The notes beneath the pieces were generated by a model. It was not told where the DNA came from. It was given only the letters and a program-made list of their open reading frames with translations, and searched no databases. Shown piece by piece: positions 1-4,594 of a DNA stretch of 8,344 nucleotides; position 1 is the stretch's first letter, and each line of letters begins with the position of its first letter. The translations under genes were made by a program, and so were the position numbers. Source of the DNA: Immundisolibacter sp. Lineage in GTDB: Bacteria > Pseudomonadota > Gammaproteobacteria > Immundisolibacterales > Immundisolibacteraceae. The stretch covers positions 1 to 8,344 of the forward strand of contig NZ_JBFIII010000107.1 of assembly GCF_041601295.1 (NCBI RefSeq), read 5' to 3'.

Positions 1-168
1 CTGGCCTGGATGCTGACCAAGCCGGCCATCACCGCCCCGATCATCGGCGCGTCCACGCCCCAGCACCTGGAGGACGCGCTGGCCGCGTCGTCGCTCAAGC
101 TCACGCCGGAGGAGATTACGGTGCTGGAAGAGGCCTACGTGCCGCACCCGGTTGCTGGTTTTTCCTGA
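1..168 (+). CDS. Aldo/keto reductase, C-terminal end (partial)
   Basis: The window opens inside a gene that reads through to TGA at 166-168, giving 55 residues. The segment APIIGAS followed by a helix LEDALAA, then LTPEEI and the ending PHPVAGFS, is the typical C-terminus of a (beta/alpha)8-barrel NADPH-dependent aldo/keto reductase. The PHPV-GF ending is like that of the YajO-type branch. The IIGAS strand belongs to the part of the barrel that binds the cofactor phosphate in this family. The catalytic tetrad lies upstream, outside the window, so substrate cannot be judged. It is the only housekeeping-type gene here and probably marks the left edge of the accessory region. No clear terminator hairpin follows it. 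Confidence 0.85.
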   Translation: MAWMLTKPAITAPIIGASTPQHLEDALAASSLKLTPEEITVLEEAYVPHPVAGFS

Positions 169-281
169 AGCGTGGCTACGCGTTTCAGGTATGTCACTGG
201 TCTGGGGCGCGCCATGTCCGGCCTACGTGAGGGGATCCCTTAAACCGCCCAAGATCAACGCACCAACTGTGCCTGTTGCGT
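169..281. other. Intergenic stretch, nothing recognised
   Basis: This 113-base stretch lies between the reductase stop and the point where the restored reading frame of rhs cassette 3 would end. I see no convincing gene, RNA or intrinsic terminator. A short + strand frame from 152 overlaps the reductase end and has no family resemblance. The palindrome GGGATCCC near 233 is too small to interpret. Confidence 0.5.
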
Positions 282-384
282 CTACACGCCAAGCCCTACC
301 GTGCAGAATTCGAGATCAGAACATGATATTTTCCTCATCCACCACAGATCGGGCCTTTTAGCCGCTAGCGGTCCGCGGAGGTTA
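282..384 (-). pseudogene. Displaced 3' end of rhs cassette 3, cut off by the IS element
   Basis: If the IS (385-1211) and one copy of the TA duplication are removed, the - strand frame of the rhs fragment at 1212-1808 continues from ...EVL into NLRGPLAAKRP and stays open for 33 codons to a TAG at 282-284. This suggests the segment is the original end of the third Rhs tip. The continuation has no domain I recognise and is short enough that an open frame by chance is possible, so the assignment is an inference. The stretch holds a perfect 10-base palindrome, CCGCTAGCGG, at 362-371. Confidence 0.4.
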
Positions 385-400
385 GGCCCTGTTAACAATC
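385..400. repeat. Terminal inverted repeat of the IS5-family element (transposase 3' side)
   Basis: GGCCCTGTTAACAATC at 385-400 is the exact reverse complement of 1196-1211. The outer TA (383-384) matches the TA at 1212-1213 as a 2-bp target duplication. The mirror symmetry continues two bases outward (TTAG/CTAA), so the exact cut point could shift by a base or two. Confidence 0.88.
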
Positions 401-1153
401 ATGCCATCCATACGCAGGTACAGGCGAGCAGGATGAAGGCAGCGAAATGCGAAGCGAGTTTGTCATAGCGTGTGGCGAGGCGGCGGAATTGCTTGAGGCG
501 CGCGAACAGGTTTTCGATCAGATGCCGGGCGCGGTAGCGATGCGTGTCCCAGGACCGGGGTTGATGGCGGTTGCGCCGCGGTGGGATCACCGCGTGGGCA
601 CCGGTGTCGGCGATGGCCTGGACGAAGGCGTCCGCGTCGTACCCTTTGTCGGCGATCACGGCGGCGGGTGGGTCAATGGAGGCCAGCAGCGCGTGCGCTT
701 GCGTGATGTCGGCCTCCTGCGCCGCGGTGAGCCGGAACGTCAGCGGATTGCCCAAGGCGTCGGCGATCAGGTGAATCTTCGTTCCGAAGCCGCCACGAGA
801 GCGGCCCAATGCCTGAGTGCCGTTTTTTTGGGTGCCCCGGCGGCATGCAGGTGGGCGCGGATGGCGGTGCTGTCAATGAAGACTTCTTCCAGGTCGGCGT
901 CGCCGCTGACTGCGTCCAGGAGTCGTTGCCACACGCCGGTCTTGTGCCAGCGCGAGAAGCGCATGTACGTCGTGTGCCAGTGGCCCAACACCGGCGGCAG
1001 ATCGCGCCACGGGGCGCCGGTTCGCAGCACCCACAGCACCGCCTCGATGAACCGTCGGTTGTCTGCGGCGGTGGCGCCAGGATCCGTCGGTTTGCCCGGC
1101 AACAGGTCTTTGATCCGCTCCCATTGGTCATCGCGTAGCGTGCGTCTAACCAT
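399..1153 (-). CDS. IS5-family transposase made by -1 frameshifting (OrfA + OrfB)
   Basis: Cuts and rejoins DNA at the IS ends. OrfA runs from ATG at 1151-1153 to 767 and holds the N-terminal DUF4096-type domain (WERIKDLLPG, WVLRTGAPWRDLP) and the first catalytic Asp (VFIDSTAIRAH). OrfB is open from 809 to 399 and holds the second Asp (IADKGYDAD) and the Glu region (ENLFARLKQFRRLATRYDK). A run of seven A residues on the coding strand (823-829) lets ribosomes slip -1, joining APKK to NGTQALGRSRGG and giving about 251 residues, a normal length for the group. The 755-base span is one base short of a multiple of three, as a -1 shift requires. The start is preceded by AGGAG 8 bases upstream. All three catalytic positions are present. 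Confidence 0.87.
821..833 (-). promoter_or_regulatory. Programmed -1 frameshift slippery run in the transposase gene
   Basis: On the coding strand the sequence reads CCC AAA AAA ACG G in the OrfA frame. Sliding back one base gives AAA AAA AAC GGC, which enters the OrfB frame and continues into the conserved LGRSRGGFGTK block. A-runs of this kind are the known recoding signal in many IS5/IS427 elements. I did not identify a downstream stimulatory pseudoknot. Confidence 0.7.
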
Positions 1154-1156
1154 CGG

Positions 1157-1179
1157 TCCAACTCCTGTAATGAGTTGGA
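1157..1179 (-). promoter_or_regulatory. Inverted repeat overlapping the transposase ribosome binding site
   Basis: TCCAACTC (1157-1164) and GAGTTGGA (1172-1179) are perfect 8-base inverted repeats with a 7-base loop. On the coding strand the Shine-Dalgarno AGGAG (1162-1166) lies half in the stem and half in the loop. Such hairpins near IS ends are known in other families to block translation of read-through transcripts that enter from outside; that role here is inferred. Confidence 0.5.
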
Positions 1180-1195
1180 GCCGTAGTCTAAACCT

Positions 1196-1211
1196 GATTG
1201 TTAACAGGGCC
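1196..1211. repeat. Terminal inverted repeat of the IS5-family element (transposase 5' side)
   Basis: GATTGTTAACAGGGCC, exact reverse complement of 385-400. It supplies the premature TAA stop (1201-1203 on the - strand) that now ends the rhs cassette 3 frame as ...GEVLRPC. Confidence 0.88.
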
Positions 1212-1808
1212 TAAGAACTTCACCAGAGCAATCATCAGTTTCCGTGCAAATAATTCCACCCGTAGCCACCCCAGTTCCGGACACGAAGACTTCCGCAATT
1301 GACACTGATGCAGTAATCAAACGCACGCCAAAATCTAACAGTTCGATCCTATCGATCGTGCCCATAACGGATGCTGCCCTGTTCCCGTCCCATCGGCCCA
1401 TAATAGCGAGCCCCAATGGATCGATAAACCGGAGGGGATTGCTAGTAACGTAGCCATAGGGGTTAATTCCTCCTGCGAACCCAATTGGATCACTCGTAAT
1501 ATACCGCCCCGTGGCCGGATCATAGTACCGGTTCCAGTTGTAGTGCAGCCCGGTCTCTTGATCATAGTACTGCCCCGGGAAGCGCAGGTTCACGGTGACG
1601 GTGGACAGTTCTTCCGCTGGCGTGTCGCCAAAGGCACTGCCCTCCCAGCGCCAGACAATGGCCTGGCTTTGATCGGTCGCCAGGCGGGCGGTTTGCAGGT
1701 GGTCGGCGTGCAGGTAGGTGAGCGTGTCGGTGCCCATGGCGTCGATCTGTGCCACTGGGACGTCATCGTGCCACAGGTAGTCCCGCAGCGGGCTGCCGTC
1801 GCCGGCCG
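1201..1808 (-). pseudogene. Orphan rhs cassette 3: core fragment plus variable tip, interrupted by the IS
   Basis: The sequence matches the long rhs core up to 1808, where homology stops abruptly, so it lacks its own N-terminus and any evident start. It encodes the end of the Rhs-associated core (SPLRDYLWHDDVPVAQID, LHADHLQTARLA, FPGQYYDQETGLHYNWNRYY, DPATGRYITSDPIG) and then a tip unlike the other two: the NPLRFIDPLGLA boundary motif, a hydrophobic stretch (LITASVSIAEVFVSG) and a Cys pair (IICTETDDC). The frame ends at a stop supplied by the IS. At core residues following AQID it reads AMGTDTLT where the other two copies have QQAGEIL, so this core has a mosaic origin. No immunity gene is recognised downstream. 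The tip's activity is unknown. Confidence 0.8.
1500..1808 (-). repeat. Direct repeat of rhs core, copy A
   Basis: About 309 bp, collinear without gaps with copy B at +1910 and with copy C at +3589. It differs from them by scattered bases and one divergent block at about 1706-1734. Homology ends at 1808 (GCCGGCCG) and the following sequence is unrelated. Confidence 0.9.
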
Positions 1809-1820
1809 GCGGGGTCTGGA

Positions 1821-2171
1821 TTGATAAAACGTGGTCTGTCGCCTATTGTTTTGCGCGTGGCCGAACTGCGCAAGGCGCGGGGGATCACCAAAATTCAGAT
1901 GGCGGACACCCTGGGCGTCTCCCAGCAAACGGCCGTTTCCTACGCGGTGGGTCGGCGGCGTAATCCGGTGTCGGCGCTACCGATTTGGGCCGCGCTGCTG
2001 GCCACGTCCATCGATGAACTGCGACTGGACGAGGACGGCAGAGCAACCGGCGGCAAGCGCGGCCCCACGCCCAAACCGCAGCCGCAAATGGAGCGCGTTA
2101 GCCTCTTGCCGCGCGCCAAGCAAAAGTTTGTGATCGAGATGATCGATACAGTGATTCAACAAGCTTCGTGA
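1821..2171 (+). CDS. XRE/Cro-type helix-turn-helix regulator, 5' end uncertain
   Basis: A DNA-binding repressor-like protein. From a possible TTG at 1821 it has 116 residues. VAELRKARGITKIQMADTLG then VSQQTAVSYAVGRR is a lambda-repressor-type helix-turn-helix at about residues 13-47. A GGKRGPTPKPQ linker and a basic C-terminal helix (LPRAKQKFVIEMIDTVIQQ) follow, an arrangement I associate with a small family of regulators. The gene lies directly against the broken end of rhs cassette 3: the open frame extends back to a GTG at 1749, but those residues are antisense rhs core and cannot be native. The N-terminus may be slightly truncated. Its stop touches the ribosome binding site of the antitoxin gene 12 bases on, so it may regulate or be co-transcribed with that pair. 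Confidence 0.68.
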   Translation: MIKRGLSPIVLRVAELRKARGITKIQMADTLGVSQQTAVSYAVGRRRNPVSALPIWAALLATSIDELRLDEDGRATGGKRGPTPKPQPQMERVSLLPRAKQKFVIEMIDTVIQQAS

Positions 2172-2183
2172 GGAGAGTTCATC

Positions 2184-2369
2184 ATGCAAACCGTCAAGCA
2201 AATCGTCCACGACATCGCCGAGCACCTGCCGGAGCAGGCCACCTTCGACGACGCCATGTACGCCCTCTATGTGCGCCAGAAGCTGGAGCGTTCGCTTCAG
2301 GCGGCGGAGGAAGGCAAGGTGACGTCGCAGGAAGAGATGGAAAAGCGCTACCTCAACGATGCGCGTTGA
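2184..2369 (+). CDS. ParD-type antitoxin of a RelE/ParE pair
   Basis: A 61-residue protein with a strong ribosome binding site, AGGAGA at 2171-2176, 7 bases before the ATG. Its plan, a short helix then FDDAMYALYVRQKLERSLQAAEEGKV and an SQEEMEKRY tail, is that of small antitoxins found directly upstream of ParE-like toxins: the LYVRQK-E-L helix, then a G-V-S-EE stretch that in relatives lies across the toxin. The gene overlaps the toxin start by 11 bases, which implies coupled translation. In such pairs the antitoxin neutralises the toxin in the cytoplasm and often represses its own promoter; I see no clear DNA-binding fold at its N-terminus, so the XRE neighbour could supply that role. Confidence 0.75.
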   Translation: MQTVKQIVHDIAEHLPEQATFDDAMYALYVRQKLERSLQAAEEGKVTSQEEMEKRYLNDAR

Positions 2370-2667
2370 ATGGTCGAATCTGGCGCGCGATGATCTCGAT
2401 GAGTTGGTGCGCTACATCAGCCGCGATTCGGCGTTTTATGCCCGGCGCTTCGGCGAGAAGGCGGTGCTCGCCACGCGGCGACTGAGGGACTTTCCGGAAA
2501 GCGGCCGGATGATCCCGGAGGCCGAGGATAAAGCGCTGCGGGAAATTATCGTGAAAGGCTATCGCGTGATGTATCGCCTGGAACCCGAGCGCGTGCTCAT
2601 TCTCGCCGTCATGCACGGCCGCCGCGATGTCGCCGGGCAGGAGAAAAAACCGTGGGATGATGGTTGA
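2359..2667 (+). CDS. RelE/ParE-family toxin
   Basis: A 102-residue protein of the RelE/ParE superfamily. It opens with VEWSNLARDDLDELVRYISRD and has the expected helix pair, then the loop FPESGRMIPE, the strand REIIVKGYRVMYRLE and the closing LILAVMHGRRD. The order of two helices followed by a four-strand sheet, with basic residues in the last strands, fits the family. ParE members poison DNA gyrase and RelE members cut mRNA on the ribosome; the sequence does not decide, though the GYRVMYR and HGRRD motifs look more ParE-like. Start ATG lies inside the end of the antitoxin gene. A hairpin follows two bases after the stop. Confidence 0.85.
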   Translation: MRVEWSNLARDDLDELVRYISRDSAFYARRFGEKAVLATRRLRDFPESGRMIPEAEDKALREIIVKGYRVMYRLEPERVLILAVMHGRRDVAGQEKKPWDDG

Positions 2668-2669
2668 GG

Positions 2670-2691
2670 AAGCCCCGCGAACGCGGGGCTT
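2670..2691. terminator. Hairpin between convergent genes, probable terminator
   Basis: AAGCCCCGCG and CGCGGGGCTT form a perfect 10-base GC-rich inverted repeat separated by AA. It starts 2 bases after the toxin stop and ends 13 bases before the stop of the convergent - strand gene. Neither side has a good run of T, so it is not a textbook intrinsic terminator, but its position suits bidirectional transcription stop. Confidence 0.6.
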
Positions 2692-2704
2692 AGGGGAGAC
2701 AGTT

Positions 2705-3034
2705 CTATTTCTCCGCACCTGTATTATCGTCATCAAAATAAGGCTCGCCAGAGGGCCAGTAGAAATCGTACTTCTTGCTAAGTCTCTCTAGTACGGCCTC
2801 AATATTCGATGCCATGTTTACGGCTTGCAACGAGTCCATCCCATACACGTTAAAGTTATGCTCATCTAAACCATTGAACTCTACATGACATACCGCCATA
2901 TCATCATCCACGGGAAACTTGACAGTCTCCTGATCAATGGGGCTCGGAGCTGAAACTCTGACCCATAGATTTCTTTTGGCGGAGCCACCCTTTTCAGAGA
3001 ATAGGAGATGCCTTTCCGCAATATAATTGGCCAT
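2705..3034 (-). CDS. DUF6968-like protein, candidate immunity gene of rhs cassette 2
   Basis: A 109-residue cytoplasmic protein. The plan ANYIAERHLLFSE, WVRVSAPSPID, AVCHVEFNGLDE, then YGMDSLQAVNMASNIEAVLERL resembles the DUF6968 family (IAER start, V-R-G-P strand, G-DSLQAL helix), whose members often lie beside polymorphic toxin genes. I chose the ATG at 3032-3034 because it starts the IAER block and has GAGG 6 bases upstream; the frame is open further to 3076, but that extension would overlap the rhs cassette. The gene starts 17 bases after the stop of the frame-restored cassette 2, the tight spacing of a toxin-immunity pair. It is visibly AT-richer than the rhs core. A neutralising role is inferred from position and family. 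Confidence 0.7.
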   Translation of the reverse strand: MANYIAERHLLFSEKGGSAKRNLWVRVSAPSPIDQETVKFPVDDDMAVCHVEFNGLDEHNFNVYGMDSLQAVNMASNIEAVLERLSKKYDFYWPSGEPYFDDDNTGAEK

Positions 3035-3878
3035 CTTGAACCTCAATAGATCTATTTCCCTCTTTCTTGGTAGCACTGCTCTCTGTTAATTCTTGCAGCC
3101 TCGAACAAGCGAACCGTGTACGTCCTGTCAGGGACGCACATGTTCTAAGGGTGCTCTGATACAGCGCTTCGCAACCATCGTCTTCGTCATCATCCGAGCA
3201 CATATCGTAAATCACAGCACCCGTGATAATTAACCCAGCGACAACATCACCGAACGGGAAAGGACCATCCGCCGCCGCAAATCCGCCCGCAATCGGAAGC
3301 GCCCCTACTACCGCGCTTTCACCTGTTGGATCGGTATACCGCAAGGGATTGGCTCCCGCGTAGAGATAGGTGTTGAGTCCACCGTCGAGACCGATTGGGT
3401 CTGATGTTGTATACCGCCCCGTGGCCGGATCATAGTACCGGTTCCAGTTGTAGTGCAGCCCGGTCTCTTGATCATAATACTGCCCCGGGAAGCGCAGGTT
3501 CACGGTGATGGTGGACAGTTCTTCCGGTGGCGTGTCGCCAAAGGCACTGCCCTCCCAGCGCCAGACAATGGCCTGGCTTTGATCGGTCGCCAGGCGGGCG
3601 GTTTGCAGGTGGTCGGCGTGCAGGCAGCTGAGGATCTCGCCGGCCTGCTGGTCGATCTGTGCCACTGGGACGTCATCGTGCCACAGGTAGTCCCGCAGCG
3701 GGCTGCCGTCGCCCGCCGCCTCGCCAATCAGGTTGCCGCGCAGGTCGTACAGGTACACGGTGACCGTGCCACCCACCACCTTGTGGCTGCGCAGGCCGTC
3801 GGCGCCGTAGCGGTAGCTGGCCAGGGTGGTGGCGCCCTGCTCGACGGCGCTCAAACGCCCGGCCTGGTCGTAGTGGTA
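2994..3878 (-). pseudogene. Orphan rhs cassette 2: core fragment plus cysteine-rich tip, frameshifted
   Basis: Homology to the long rhs core starts at 3878, within YHYDQAGR, and runs to TSDPIG. A TGA lies in frame a few codons upstream and no good start is visible, so this is a promoterless fragment; a TTG at 3852-3854 is the nearest start. After NPLRYTDPTG comes a unique tip with a glycine-rich hydrophobic stretch (VVGALPIAGGF, VVAGLIITGAVIY), an acidic patch (SDDDEDDGC) and CEALYQSTLRTCASLTGRTRFAC. One base appears to be missing at about 3105: the other frame continues FEAARINREQCYQERGK to a TAG at 3052-3054, giving a tip of 89 residues. As it stands, the frame runs on to 2994 through unrelated codons and overlaps the next gene. 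The tip family recurs at Rhs C-termini; I do not know its activity. Confidence 0.8.
3410..3878 (-). repeat. Direct repeat of rhs core, copy B
   Basis: About 469 bp, collinear without gaps with copy C at an offset of +1679 and, over its left 309 bp, with copy A at -1910. It shares YYDQETGLHY with copy A but QQAGEIL with copy C, so different parts have different nearest relatives. The breakpoint at 3878/3879 is sharp. Confidence 0.9.
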
Positions 3879-3942
3879 CGCAGCGAGCTGAAGCCGCGCT
3901 CATCGGTTTCGCTGATCATCGAAGTATTCGAGCCTGGCCGCT
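3879..3942. other. Junction remnant between immunity gene 1 and core fragment B
   Basis: Sixty-four bases of sequence matching neither the rhs core at this point nor a gene I recognise. On the - strand one frame reads RLEYFDDQRNR then a stop, just before the core begins. It may be the scar of the recombination that placed cassette 2 here. Confidence 0.4.
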
Positions 3943-4581
3943 TTAATTCAAGTAATTCAAGCACCCTTCCGATTGTTCCTTGAGAGGATACGCCCCGTAT
4001 GTCTCGACCAAGTCCCGAAGAAACACCCTCAACGACGGTCGAGAGACCTTCCTCACTAAGTTCCGCAAAGCATCCAGACCTCTTTCGCTGTGAATAAACG
4101 ATATCGATAGCGCCCCTCCCTCTGCGTAGCCTTCTTTTTCTGATTCAACAACGGATACGAGAAATGGGATATCTGATTCATCCCCGGCCAGCCCAATAAG
4201 ATAGGTTGCTTGCCCCCGAACACTCAAGTCTTCAGACTTCGTTTTTGATAGAACGAAGCTGTGTAACTCGTTCATTTCTATGCCACTGGCGCGACAATGA
4301 CGAGTTGCCTGAATAAGTACGTTCGCGAGCGCCAGCCGAATCATATCGACGTCCGATGCACTTCGAGGCACTTTAGAGTACTTATTCAAATTTTCTCTCC
4401 AAAGTGTGCGGACCGCCGCGAGATTGGCGTTAGACCATTCAACGTTATTGATAGCGTTGTACACCTCATCTACGTCAGTCTCGTGACACACCAACTCAAA
4501 AAGTTTGTTCTGCTCCGCAGACAATACGCTCGACAACGCAACCATGGCCATACTTACGAATACCAACATCATTCGTTTCAT
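3943..4581 (-). CDS. Exported HEAT-like protein, candidate immunity gene of rhs cassette 1
   Basis: A 212-residue protein with a clear Sec-type signal peptide: basic MKR, a hydrophobic core MMLVFVSMAMVALSSV and a plausible cleavage at LSA-EQ near residue 22. The mature part is largely helical; VRGQATYLIGLAGDESDIPFLVSVVES and RGLDALRNLVRKVSRPSLRVFL look like HEAT-type helical repeats. Three cysteines follow the signal peptide. The gene starts 13 bases after the rhs stop and is AT-richer than the core, the usual position and composition of an immunity gene. If that is right, protection is periplasmic, implying a toxin that acts there. No good ribosome binding site is visible, so translation may be coupled to rhs. 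Function is not established by any motif. Confidence 0.62.
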   Translation of the reverse strand: MKRMMLVFVSMAMVALSSVLSAEQNKLFELVCHETDVDEVYNAINNVEWSNANLAAVRTLWRENLNKYSKVPRSASDVDMIRLALANVLIQATRHCRASGIEMNELHSFVLSKTKSEDLSVRGQATYLIGLAGDESDIPFLVSVVESEKEGYAEGGALSISFIHSERGLDALRNLVRKVSRPSLRVFLRDLVETYGAYPLKEQSEGCLNYLN

Positions 4582-4594
4582 GAATTTGGTACCA

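Larger units (their letters stand above)
385..1211 (-). mobile_element. IS5-family insertion sequence, apparently complete (IS427-group-like)
   Basis: An 827-bp element bounded by perfect 16-base terminal inverted repeats (385-400 and 1196-1211, starting GGCCCTGTTAAC) and flanked on both sides by TA (383-384 and 1212-1213), a duplication size and sequence expected for this group. It encodes one transposase split over two frames on the - strand, which fills nearly the whole element; its stop codon lies just inside one inverted repeat. Length, split frame, DDE motifs and TA target all fit the IS427 group of IS5. It has interrupted rhs cassette 3. Intact ends and an undamaged transposase suggest recent insertion. 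Confidence 0.88.

Noticed and set aside
350..389. GGGCCT/AGGCCC inverted repeat spanning the left IS boundary
   Set aside because: Half of it belongs to the IS terminal repeat, so the pairing is probably a by-product of where the IS landed.
447..1214. A 255-codon + strand frame across the IS5 element
   Set aside because: It is antisense to the two transposase frames, which carry clear catalytic motifs and a ribosome binding site.
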